Source: Brevibacillus fortis (GTDB lineage Bacteria; Bacillota; Bacilli; Brevibacillales; Brevibacillaceae). From it: DNA of 64,000 nucleotides. A program made the position numbers and the translations under genes. The stretch is taken from NCBI RefSeq assembly GCF_003013395.1, contig NZ_PXZM01000048.1, positions 45,305 to 109,304 on the forward strand, written 5' to 3'. Of this stretch, positions 33,920 through 42,180 are shown in pieces. The first letter of the stretch is position 1. Each line of letters begins with the position of its first letter. The notes beneath the pieces were generated by a model that saw only the letters and a list, made by a program, of their open reading frames with translations, had not been told where the DNA came from and made no database searches.

Positions 33920-35446
33920 ATGAGTTTGTTAAAAATCGCTTCCATGATTGTTGTGCTGACTCTCGTTGGAAGACTTCTGGGCTTTTTTCGCAGTGTGTAT
34001 GTATCCAGCTTGTACGGTACTGGAATGGAGGCCGATGCGTTTAATATTGCGGCGACGATCCCGCTGACGCTGTTCTTGGTCATACCGGGAGCGGTCAATG
34101 CTGTGTTGATTCCGACGATGCGCGGCATGATGGAAAAAGGAGAGCGGACGTCTGACTTGTATCAGAAGATGCTCACGATTATTTTGGGTATATTTGTTAC
34201 TCTCTCTGTCTTAGGAGTTGTCTTTTCGTACGAACTTGCTGCGATGTTTGGACTGACTGGTGAAAAGCTGGAACTTACGGCTAGCATGCTGCAATGGATG
34301 TGGCCATCCGCTATTTTCATCGGGTTAACAGGACTGTGGTCGAGTATTTGTAACGCTCACCAACATTTTTTTACACCGACGCTTGGCACGGTAGTCAACG
34401 GAGCTCTGGTGATTGTCAGCATGTATGTGCTGGTTCCGATGTATGGTCCCATTGGTTTGGCAATGGCTACGACCATCGGTTACTTGGCTGCGCTGTTGCC
34501 GATCCTCCCGACATTACGTGGATTCGGCTATCAGCAACGCCTCTCTTTCGCTTGGCGTGATGACGCTGCTCTCAACGGCATGGGCGAGCGCGTCATACCT
34601 ATTTTGATTGGTGCGGTTGTAGCACAGGCCACTACCTTTTTGGAGCGCGGATTCGCAGAAGGACTCGGAACTGGTGTAGTTTCGGCTCTCGCCAATGCGA
34701 ACCAGATCATGCAATTGCCTCTGGCTATTTTTGTCGGGGCGTTTACGTTGCCGCTGTTCCCACTGTTGGCTAGTCACGTCAAGCGGGGGGAAATGACAGA
34801 GATGAAGCAAATTCTGCAAAAGGGACTTGCCTATCTCCTCATTTTGCTGTTGCCTGTGACGGTTGGACTTGCGCTATACGCAGAGCCTATCATCCGACTA
34901 GCTTTTGAGCGCGGTGCGTTCGATGAGCGTTCTGTCGCTTTGACAGCGTGGGCGCTGCCGTTTTACGGCTTGGGACTTTTCTTTTTAGCATCGAGAGACT
35001 TGCTGACTCGCGCCTTTTATGCTCTAGAAAACACGAAGACACCCGTTATCATTGGGGCGATCGGGATCGGTGTGTATGCCCTTGCCAACTGGCTGCTCAT
35101 TCCGGTTCTCGGTCATGGCGGAATTGCCCTGGCTAATGCGGTTTCGGCTGTCAGTCAAGCGCTGTTGCTGTTTGTTTTGCTGTGGAGGGCCGTAGGCAGC
35201 CCTGTTCGGGCGAATTTCCTCATGACTGCCGGGAAAACCATTCTGGGCTGCGGAGTCATGGCCGGGGCTATTTTGCTCGTCGATCCATGGTTATCCGCAT
35301 TGCCTGTCTGGTTGTACTTGCCGCTAGGAATTCTCGGTGCAGCTCTGATTTATCTCGTGGTGCTCATTTTGACTCGTGAGCCACTTGTGTCAGAGCTATT
35401 GCAAAAAGTACGCAAGCGGTCTACTCCTGCGGGAGGGCGCTCGTAA
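33920..35446 (+). CDS. murJ: MviN/MurJ-family flippase
   Basis: 508 residues, about 14 membrane helices, MOP superfamily. The start LLKIASMIVVLTLVGRLLGFFRSVYVSSLYGTGMEADAFNIA outlines the MurJ N-terminus with its conserved Arg residues (RLLGFFR). Family members flip lipid II or related undecaprenyl-linked oligosaccharides. ATG 33920 follows ATAGGAGATAA; a GTG two codons upstream is less well spaced. The 3' end overlaps the convergent CapK-like gene by 26 bp. The SpoVB/YtgP-type gene at 37080 is a second flippase nearby, so this one may serve the local polymer rather than peptidoglycan. Confidence 0.85.
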   Translation: MSLLKIASMIVVLTLVGRLLGFFRSVYVSSLYGTGMEADAFNIAATIPLTLFLVIPGAVNAVLIPTMRGMMEKGERTSDLYQKMLTIILGIFVTLSVLGVVFSYELAAMFGLTGEKLELTASMLQWMWPSAIFIGLTGLWSSICNAHQHFFTPTLGTVVNGALVIVSMYVLVPMYGPIGLAMATTIGYLAALLPILPTLRGFGYQQRLSFAWRDDAALNGMGERVIPILIGAVVAQATTFLERGFAEGLGTGVVSALANANQIMQLPLAIFVGAFTLPLFPLLASHVKRGEMTEMKQILQKGLAYLLILLLPVTVGLALYAEPIIRLAFERGAFDERSVALTAWALPFYGLGLFFLASRDLLTRAFYALENTKTPVIIGAIGIGVYALANWLLIPVLGHGGIALANAVSAVSQALLLFVLLWRAVGSPVRANFLMTAGKTILGCGVMAGAILLVDPWLSALPVWLYLPLGILGAALIYLVVLILTREPLVSELLQKVRKRSTPAGGRS

Positions 35447-36797
35447 GCGGGAACTCTCTGATTGCATAACGAGTCTTACCCGAGCGTGCAGGAGGGATGG
35501 TCTCCACGTAAGAGACGTGAATGCTCACTTGGCCTAACGCCTGGCGAATTCCTGCCAAAAGCCTGGCTTCATCCGCAGGCAAAAAACGTTCGGGCTCCTT
35601 CACCAGTCTCAGGCTCAGTCGCTCTGGCTCATGCTGGACGATTTGAAAGGTGCGGAAGCTGTCCATATTGCGCACGATGTGATTAAAATAATGGCCGTGC
35701 ACGTACTGTCCACTTAGAGATAGGAACATGTCGTCTTCTCTGCCGTCGATCGTAGACAGTAGTGGAAACGGGAGATTGCATGAGCAGGCTGAATCAGAAA
35801 GAGCGACGATGTCTCCTAATTGGTAACGCAGACGAGGCATGACGGTATTGTGCAGGTCTGTGACGAGCAGGGCTCCTGGTTGCCCTTTGTACAGCGGAAT
35901 GTGTGTGATTGGATCGACTACCTCCAAATAACAGTTCCCGGAAAAGGCATGCATGCTTCCAGCCTTGCATTGATAGGCGATGATCCCTCCGTCACGGGCG
36001 CCGTATTCATTCACAACAGGCGCATGAAAAGCTTGGGCAATCGTTTGCCGCTGGTGCTCATGCAAGCTTTCTGCTGTAGAGACCACGGCTTTGAGCGGGA
36101 TTCCTGTTGTCATGCCTCGTCGTAGCATCATCGTGGCGAGTGTATGAAGCGCGGAGGCGTACCCGTATAAATAGACTGGACGGAATTCTCGGATGAGGCG
36201 CAGGTTTGCTTCCAACTGTCTTTCGTCCAGTTCATAGGCAGAAATTATCAAGCGGTTTTTCAACAAGCGTTCCTTCCAACGGTAGCGGCGAGCTTGCTGG
36301 GCGTTTAATTCGAGAGGAGAGCCCCAGATCATCACACATGGGTCACCTATGCGAATGCCATACCAGGACAGCCCCAGCCAGCGTGCAGCTTCATATCGCT
36401 CGACAGTTGGACGATCGAGATAAAAAGGGGTAGGTTCACCTGTGGAGCCTCCCGTACGATTTCCAATGAGCCTACTTGTTTGTAGGCCTTGGCTCATATA
36501 TTGATCAGCGTTTTGCCGAAAGTCTGCTTTGGTAAGAACAGGAATGCGCTGCAAAAAACGTTCGGGCATCTCGCGCATTTTACTCCAGTCTGGTGCGAAG
36601 TCTGTGTAGGCGGGTACATTTTTTATTGTATGATCGAGTAGGTTAACCAGCTTTTCTCGCTGCTGCACGTGCAATGTTTCGGCAGATAGATGCTCGGCTG
36701 CTTGTAATTCTTTCATGTAAGGACGGATGCGATTTCCTTTCAAAGCTTCCATTAAGGGCCACTGTACATGGCGGATCAAAAATCCGGTTGTGGGCAT
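35421..36797 (-). CDS. CapK/PaaK-like adenylate-forming enzyme
   Basis: 458 residues. It belongs to the phenylacetate-CoA ligase-like / coenzyme F390 synthetase group found in polysaccharide loci as CapK. The AMP-binding loop is NRTGGSTGEPTPFYL (about 110-124); STAESLHEHQR and NEYGARDGG follow as the later core motifs. It would activate a carboxylic acid as an acyl-adenylate, perhaps for polymer decoration; the acid is unknown. ATG 36797 has a GGAGGGGAT site. It overlaps the murJ 3' end, so antisense transcription of the two is likely. Confidence 0.82.
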   Translation of the reverse strand: MPTTGFLIRHVQWPLMEALKGNRIRPYMKELQAAEHLSAETLHVQQREKLVNLLDHTIKNVPAYTDFAPDWSKMREMPERFLQRIPVLTKADFRQNADQYMSQGLQTSRLIGNRTGGSTGEPTPFYLDRPTVERYEAARWLGLSWYGIRIGDPCVMIWGSPLELNAQQARRYRWKERLLKNRLIISAYELDERQLEANLRLIREFRPVYLYGYASALHTLATMMLRRGMTTGIPLKAVVSTAESLHEHQRQTIAQAFHAPVVNEYGARDGGIIAYQCKAGSMHAFSGNCYLEVVDPITHIPLYKGQPGALLVTDLHNTVMPRLRYQLGDIVALSDSACSCNLPFPLLSTIDGREDDMFLSLSGQYVHGHYFNHIVRNMDSFRTFQIVQHEPERLSLRLVKEPERFLPADEARLLAGIRQALGQVSIHVSYVETIPPARSGKTRYAIREFPLTSALPQE

Positions 36798-36835
36798 AAT
36801 ATCCCCTCCTACTCACAGATCACACATCAGACGAT

Positions 36836-36923
36836 GCAAATGAACGGCCATGAACGTTCATTTGCTGACCGCAAGCGGTCACATTCTGTCTAATGAAAAA
36901 CGTCGAGACGTTTTTCACAAAAG
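36836..36923. repeat. Short hairpin repeat element, copy 1
   Basis: Perfect 11-bp hairpin GCAAATGAACG/CGTTCATTTGC (36836-36865), palindrome GACCGCAAGCGGTC (36867-36880), then AAAAACGTCGAGACGTTTTT (36896-36915) ending in GACGTTTTTCACA. The same order of a hairpin, ACCGC-NN-GCGGT and GACGTTTTTCACA occurs at 60194-60249. The gap 36798-37079 contains no ORF. Confidence 0.7.
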
Positions 36924-37079
36924 TCAATGGAATCTGTTTTTCACCAGTATTCCTGCCAAATTCCATCGATATACCTGTTTGCTGGAAGAGGGAAATGATA
37001 GTAGGATAGAGAGTGGGTTCATGTCGATTGGTGCTGCCCCAAGGGTATTCAGTCAAAGAGACCAATAAAGGAGTTACCC

Positions 37080-38732
37080 ATGTTGAAAAAAAGTCATTTT
37101 CTCGCGGGAGCGTTGATCTTAGCCATAGCGGGGATTTTGTCAAAAGTTATCGGGATGTTTTATCGGATTCCGCTTCAGGAGATAGTAGGGGACAGGGGTC
37201 TCGGACTCTATCAGGAAGTATATCCTCTCTACCTGACCTTTCTCATATTGGCGACAGCAGGTGTGCCAGTAGCGTTGTCGAGGGTCATTGCAGAGGCATT
37301 GGCTGAAGGAAAGCAAGGCTCTATTGGGCAAATTCTCGCCCGAAGCATGGTCATGATGGGCGCCATCGGGCTGGTCTTGTTTGCGCTCCTGTACGCCAGC
37401 TCTCCACTTATCGCAAAGCTCATGGGGAATCCGCATTTGATTGAGCCGATTCGGGCGATTTCCATGTCGCTGCTGTTCGTTCCTTTGATTGCGGTCATTC
37501 GCGGCTTTTTCTACGGCCATCAAAAAATGTTGTTTGTCGGACTGTCTCAAATCGTAGAACAGACCTTGCGTGTCGTATTTATTTTGGTTGCTTCCCTGTA
37601 TCTCGTGTCACTCGGTGAAGATACGGATACGGTAATTACCGGAGTCAATTTCGGTACGATGATCAGTACGTTTTTAAGCCTTGGGTTTCTAGCGTTGCTC
37701 ATGTGGCTCCACAATCGGAAAAATTCCGTGTTTAGCGGGGCAGAGTGGGGGCGCCTTACTTGGTGGTACGATCGTACATTCTTCTTGTCCATGTGGCGTA
37801 TTGCCTGGCCGATTTGTATCAGCGCCTTGGTGATCCCGATTTTCAGCCTGACCGATTCCTTCCTGGCGATTAACATCTTCCGTTACATATGGAATGTGGA
37901 CGGCTTGACGGCGGATACGTGGTTTGGCATTTACAGCAGAGGTGGTCCACTTTTGCAAATGGCGAGCTTGTTCGGATCTTCGATCGCCCTCTCGATCGTG
38001 CCTGCTATTGCGGAAGCGATGAGACAAAAGGATCAGGAACGGATTACGACCTTGACCAAGCTTTCGCTGCGCTTTGCCTGGCTGATCGGCCTGCCTGCTG
38101 GCCTTGGGCTGACGGCTGTAGCCGAAGGTGCGAATCTGGCTTTGTACGGTGATATGGAAGGGACACGTGCGATGGCGATTTTAGGCATTACTGCCATTCC
38201 GCTTTCCTTGTTACTTGCTACAAACGGTATTTTGCAAGGCATCGGCAAAGAGAAAATCCCTGCGCGTCATCTGCTGTATGGTGTCATTGTAAAAGTACTG
38301 GCGACACTCGTGTTTACTTCGATGTTCGGTATGGACGGCTTGTCCCTGTCATGGCTGGTTGCTACTGCATTTGTCTGCGTGCTGAATATGCGAGTCATCA
38401 ACCGTTACGTATCGATTCCGATTAACTGGCGTTTCGATACCATATACCCGTTACTGGTGGCTAATCTCATGCTGATTCTGGCTTGGGGAGCGACAGAGGT
38501 AGTTGATTTCCTGTTCAGGGGAAGAGAGCCGGTGCGCATTTTGGGAGCGATCGAGACCGTTTCTGGAGTCGGCGTAGGACTCGTTGTTTACTTGGGACTG
38601 CTGATCCTCATTCCACTCATTGAGGACAAGGAGCTGGACTGGCTGCCAGGCGGAAACAAGCTGCGGGCCTTTATCCAACTCATTCGGAAGAAGCAAGGCT
38701 CGTCGCTAAAGTCCAATACGAATAACGATTAA
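37080..38732 (+). CDS. SpoVB/YtgP-family polysaccharide flippase
   Basis: 550 residues, about 14 membrane helices. The opening LAGALILAIAGILSKVIGMFYRIPLQEIVGDRGLGLYQ in outline is that of the SpoVB/YtgP (MurJ in B. subtilis) group, MOP superfamily. Members translocate lipid II; SpoVB acts in spore cortex synthesis. ATG 37080 follows AAAGGAG. Whether this is the general lipid II flippase or a sporulation or polymer-specific one cannot be decided from sequence. A strong shared terminator follows. Confidence 0.86.
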   Translation: MLKKSHFLAGALILAIAGILSKVIGMFYRIPLQEIVGDRGLGLYQEVYPLYLTFLILATAGVPVALSRVIAEALAEGKQGSIGQILARSMVMMGAIGLVLFALLYASSPLIAKLMGNPHLIEPIRAISMSLLFVPLIAVIRGFFYGHQKMLFVGLSQIVEQTLRVVFILVASLYLVSLGEDTDTVITGVNFGTMISTFLSLGFLALLMWLHNRKNSVFSGAEWGRLTWWYDRTFFLSMWRIAWPICISALVIPIFSLTDSFLAINIFRYIWNVDGLTADTWFGIYSRGGPLLQMASLFGSSIALSIVPAIAEAMRQKDQERITTLTKLSLRFAWLIGLPAGLGLTAVAEGANLALYGDMEGTRAMAILGITAIPLSLLLATNGILQGIGKEKIPARHLLYGVIVKVLATLVFTSMFGMDGLSLSWLVATAFVCVLNMRVINRYVSIPINWRFDTIYPLLVANLMLILAWGATEVVDFLFRGREPVRILGAIETVSGVGVGLVVYLGLLILIPLIEDKELDWLPGGNKLRAFIQLIRKKQGSSLKSNTNND

Positions 38733-38740
38733 AGGACGAA

Positions 38741-38780
38741 AAAACCCCCCTTTCTCTGCGATAGAGGAAGGGGGGTTTTG
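38741..38780. terminator. Bidirectional terminator between the flippase and methyltransferase genes
   Basis: Stem AAAACCCCCCTT with AAGGGGGGTTTT around a 15-nt loop that can extend pairing; A-run and T-run flank it for both strands. Confidence 0.88.
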
Positions 38781-38789
38781 CGCTCTGTA

Positions 38790-39641
38790 TTATTTCGCTT
38801 TCTGATAAACACAGACAACCATCTTTACGAAAAACTCACGGGTAGCAGGGAGGTTTGCCAATGCTTGTAACTGATTGCGCAACGGAATTTCGCGCTGGTA
38901 TACGGCTGGCTGCACCACACCTTGCTGGATTTTTCGAAAACGTTTAATCGTCATGCGATTGATGTACGAGATGGTATCTCTGCCGTCAGGAAGCTTGTCG
39001 AAGCGAAAAGCAATCCGGTCAGAACCGTCTGGCAAGTCGTGGACCAGCTTTTTATAGGCGTCAATCAAGGCTTGCTCCGAGAAGAGAGCATGCACCCAAG
39101 GAATGCCGATTGCATCTGACAAATGGGCACCAAATGGATGATAATACGGTGGAAAATTGATGTAGAGATGCCCGCCAGGCTTCAATACCCGAAAGCATTC
39201 CTCCAGTGTCTTTTCCGGTTCGCCTACGTGCTCCATCGCGTCATTCATGATGATCGTATCGAACGTGTTGTCTGGGAAGTCCATTCTTGCGGCATCACCG
39301 GTCATAAAGGAGATAAGCTGATCCAGTCCTTTTTTCTTCGCGAATTCATTGCCTTCCTCCGCGTAGTGGGGGACGATGTCAATGCCAATCATTTTTTTCG
39401 GGCCATAGGTGGCATAGTAGCAGGTTTTTCCCCCGCCGCCACAGCCGATGTCCAATACGGTTTTGTCACGGAACATTTGCTCCTGTGAATGGAAGGGGAG
39501 GAAAAACTGAATGGTTTGATCCCCTTTTTGAAATTGCCATTCGGTATAGCTCATTTCCCCATTGTTTGCCAGGTTGAAAGGGTGAACGGGGAGAGGAAAT
39601 AATCGATTTAAACCAAGTAACACTTGTGAAGAAAAGGACAT
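38790..39641 (-). CDS. Class I SAM-dependent methyltransferase
   Basis: 283 residues. Motif I VLDIGCGGGGKTCYYA (about 59-74), then IGIDIVPHYAEEGN, DNTFDTIIMNDAMEHV and RVLKPGGHLYINFPPYYHPFGAHL, the UbiE/Methyltransf_11 pattern. Acceptor unknown; its position 24 nt after csaB suggests methylation of a polymer intermediate. ATG 39641 follows AAAGGAGG. Confidence 0.85.
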   Translation of the reverse strand: MSFSSQVLLGLNRLFPLPVHPFNLANNGEMSYTEWQFQKGDQTIQFFLPFHSQEQMFRDKTVLDIGCGGGGKTCYYATYGPKKMIGIDIVPHYAEEGNEFAKKKGLDQLISFMTGDAARMDFPDNTFDTIIMNDAMEHVGEPEKTLEECFRVLKPGGHLYINFPPYYHPFGAHLSDAIGIPWVHALFSEQALIDAYKKLVHDLPDGSDRIAFRFDKLPDGRDTISYINRMTIKRFRKIQQGVVQPAVYQREIPLRNQLQALANLPATREFFVKMVVCVYQKAK

Positions 39642-39665
39642 GATGTCCTCCTTTCCAGGTCAGCC

Positions 39666-40763
39666 TTATTTACGCAGCGCCTGCAGAACAAGTTCACTGC
39701 TTTTGGAAGCTTCGATCGCTAGTAGATGGGAATGCTCCGTTACCACATCAATTTCGTGATCGAGGTTGTCCAGCTTTTCAGCGAGCAAGGTCAAAAGTGT
39801 AGTTTCATCGAGTTCAGTAATATGACCAGCATTGGGCATTCCAGCGCGTTCGACGAATCGATCGATTTTCGGATCGTAGGAGATACCGATAAAAGGGATT
39901 CGCAGCATGCACGCAAGAATGAGCGAGTGAAGCCGCATACCAACGACGTAGTTGCATTGCTTCAGTACCGACATAATGTCATGAAAAGTCGCAGGCGCAT
40001 CGAGAAGACGTGCTCCTGGTTGGCTCATCTGGTCCATGATTTCCTTGGACGGTGCCAAATCACTGGGGACATGCATCGGAAGGAAGAGAACATTCCAACC
40101 GCGCATGATAAACCAATCTGCTGCTCGGGCTATCTTCTGTTTGAATTGCTGTTCCTGCTTCCAGTCCCGGACAGAGATGGCGACCAAAGGCTTGGAAGGA
40201 TCAGCAAACATACCATGGAGCAGCTCTTTTCCCCGTTGATCCGCAATATCGTCTGGGGATATCGTCAGTGCAGGGTCAGCTGTTATATAGATCGGGGCTT
40301 TTTTTACGCCACAGGCTTTGAAGTCCTCCCCTGATTCGTAGTCGCGAACTGTGATGATGTTGACGTGATTTACCACGCGTTTAATCATCGTGCGACTGAG
40401 CGATTTGAGGATGGGTCCAAACCCTTGTGCGTAAAAGACCACGGGTTTACCTAAAAGCTTGGCAATGGTGACGATGCCCAAATAGTAGAGGACACTGCGC
40501 GGACTGGTTACATCCTGCATCAGTGTACCACCGCCCATCACCAGCATGTCACTTCGCGAAAGCTCGCGGACGATGGTTCCAAAGCTCCAGCGGTCATAGG
40601 CTTCAATCCCGAATAATTCCGCAGTCCGATCAGGCTGATTGGACAAGACGGCGAGAGAGATATTTGGTTGTTCCCGCTTAAGAGAGCTGATGATGCCGTA
40701 CAGGACCACATCGTCTCCGGCATTATTAAAGCCGTAGTACCCGGAGATGAGAATTCGCGACAT
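39666..40763 (-). CDS. csaB: Polysaccharide pyruvyl transferase CsaB
   Basis: 365 residues. It begins ILISGYYGFNNAGDDVVLYGI, the CsaB signature, with MGGGTLMQDVTSPRSVLYYLG and, in the GT-B-like C-terminal half, VGMRLHSLILACMLRIPFIGISYDPK. CsaB transfers pyruvate as a ketal to ManNAc in the secondary cell-wall polymer, creating the ligand for SLH-domain S-layer proteins. This is the best anchor for reading the region as a wall-polymer/S-layer locus. No SLH protein gene is in the window. Start ATG 40763 has a modest GAAGG site. Confidence 0.92.
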   Translation of the reverse strand: MSRILISGYYGFNNAGDDVVLYGIISSLKREQPNISLAVLSNQPDRTAELFGIEAYDRWSFGTIVRELSRSDMLVMGGGTLMQDVTSPRSVLYYLGIVTIAKLLGKPVVFYAQGFGPILKSLSRTMIKRVVNHVNIITVRDYESGEDFKACGVKKAPIYITADPALTISPDDIADQRGKELLHGMFADPSKPLVAISVRDWKQEQQFKQKIARAADWFIMRGWNVLFLPMHVPSDLAPSKEIMDQMSQPGARLLDAPATFHDIMSVLKQCNYVVGMRLHSLILACMLRIPFIGISYDPKIDRFVERAGMPNAGHITELDETTLLTLLAEKLDNLDHEIDVVTEHSHLLAIEASKSSELVLQALRK

Positions 40764-40812
40764 GGAGTGAACCTTCTTTCTATATCAAACGTACAGGAAA
40801 AATACATTCTCA

Positions 40813-40842
40813 AGTATAATCGAGTAAACAAGGGGAAGTAAA
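40813..40842 (-). promoter_or_regulatory. Candidate promoter of csaB
   Basis: On the minus strand TTTACT (40842-40837), 18-nt spacer, TATACT (40818-40813), about 50 nt before the csaB start. Confidence 0.45.
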
Positions 40843-40933
40843 GCAACCACAGTAGAAAACTTCACGCCCCAATTGTTTGGACAGATACAGTGGGTGCAGC
40901 GCGGTTCGTAGGGTATAATGATGTTGTTCCGAC

Positions 40934-41053
40934 TTACGAGAACATATAGAGGAAACCCATACCGAACATGCCGATGCCAAGAACAATGAGGGCAATCATA
41001 ACGATGAAAAGTCCCTTATTTTTGCGGCGGCGGTAAAAAAATTCGTCAAACAT
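40934..41053 (-). CDS. 39-residue single-span membrane protein
   Basis: A basic, aromatic N-terminus (FDEFFYRRRKNKG) followed by one hydrophobic helix (LFIVMIALIVLGIGMFGMGF). ATG 41053 has an excellent AGGGAGG site 7 nt upstream, which is why the longer frame starting at 41185 was rejected. Family unknown to me. It is upstream of csaB on the same strand with a 170-nt gap that holds a possible csaB promoter. Confidence 0.75.
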   Translation of the reverse strand: MFDEFFYRRRKNKGLFIVMIALIVLGIGMFGMGFLYMFS

Positions 41054-41193
41054 GGTAAGCCTCCCTGCGGTTATGTTAGTCCATTCTACTATCATACCAT
41101 GTTCTCTACCATCCTTGCCATCCACATATGAGTGAATAGATGTCCGCAAGATTAGAGGAGTATGACAGCAAAAGGGAAGGAGCATTTTTCATC

Positions 41194-42141
41194 ATGGAAA
41201 GCATGTGGCTCAAATACACATTACTAGTGGAACCAGAGATTGAGGATTTGTTTGTGGCAGAGGTTTTGACCAGCTCCTATACACTTGGCTGGATCGAACC
41301 GCAAATCGAAGTACTGACAACAGAAAACGGATATGATTACGCAGAAAATACGGAAGGTCCACTTGTTGGCTATTTGTTTGAACCCCAGCACGATGGCGAA
41401 GAGGAGCATGTAGACCGCCTGAAGACCTACATTCAACGCTGGAATGGACAAGTCACCCTAAAAGAAGTAGAACTCGTAGCGGAGGAAAATGAATCGTGGA
41501 AAGAGGAGTTCCGGGAAGTCAAAATAGGCGATTGGTGGGTGGCACCAACGTGGACGGACCCCGCAGCGCTGGAGTCGGCTCGGCATATCCTATGGATTGA
41601 TCCGGGTGCAGCCTTCGGAACCGGGTATCATGGAACGACGCAGGACATTCTTTTGTTTTTGCAAGAGATGGATCTGGAGGGTAAGCAAGTCATTGATGTA
41701 GGAGCTGGCTCAGGAATTCTCTCTTTGTACTGCGCTTTGAATGGAGCTAAGCATCCTGTATGGGCAGTGGACATTAATCCGCAAAGTGAGTATCAGGTCC
41801 TCGTCAACGCGACCAATAATCACCTTCCCGACCACGCTGTCCAAGTCGTGATTGGGGATGCGAGCGAGGACGGAGTAAAGGCCCAACTGCCTTCTCAAGC
41901 TGACTTGATTCTGGTCAACATTGGAGGCGATGAAAATGTCGCGATGCTTCCTATGATTACAGAACGAATCGCACCAGAAGGAATATTGATTCTCTCCGGT
42001 ATCGTCGAATGGAATCGGGAAGCTGTCATCGCCACATTTGAACAGGCAGGCTTCCAAGTAGAGAAACAAAGTCAACAAGACGAATGGGTAACTGTTTTAC
42101 TGAAAAATATCGCTCTGAACCGCCATGTAACTTCCGTGTGA
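41194..42141 (+). CDS. PrmA-like protein methyltransferase
   Basis: 315 residues. The N-terminal ~130 residues resemble the PrmA substrate-recognition domain (VEPEIEDLFVAEVL). The SAM domain has DPGAAFGTGYHGTTQ, VIDVGAGSGILSLYCALNGA and AVDINPQS. PrmA trimethylates ribosomal protein L11. The usual VANILA-type segment is LVNIGGDENV here. The gene is not in the dnaK-dnaJ operon where prmA normally lies in Firmicutes, so it may be a paralogue with another target. ATG 41194 has GGGAAGGAG upstream; 41140 is a possible longer start. Confidence 0.78.
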   Translation: MESMWLKYTLLVEPEIEDLFVAEVLTSSYTLGWIEPQIEVLTTENGYDYAENTEGPLVGYLFEPQHDGEEEHVDRLKTYIQRWNGQVTLKEVELVAEENESWKEEFREVKIGDWWVAPTWTDPAALESARHILWIDPGAAFGTGYHGTTQDILLFLQEMDLEGKQVIDVGAGSGILSLYCALNGAKHPVWAVDINPQSEYQVLVNATNNHLPDHAVQVVIGDASEDGVKAQLPSQADLILVNIGGDENVAMLPMITERIAPEGILILSGIVEWNREAVIATFEQAGFQVEKQSQQDEWVTVLLKNIALNRHVTSV

Positions 42142-42180
42142 GACAATTGAGAAAACATGCTACACAGGAGGGGAAAACAA

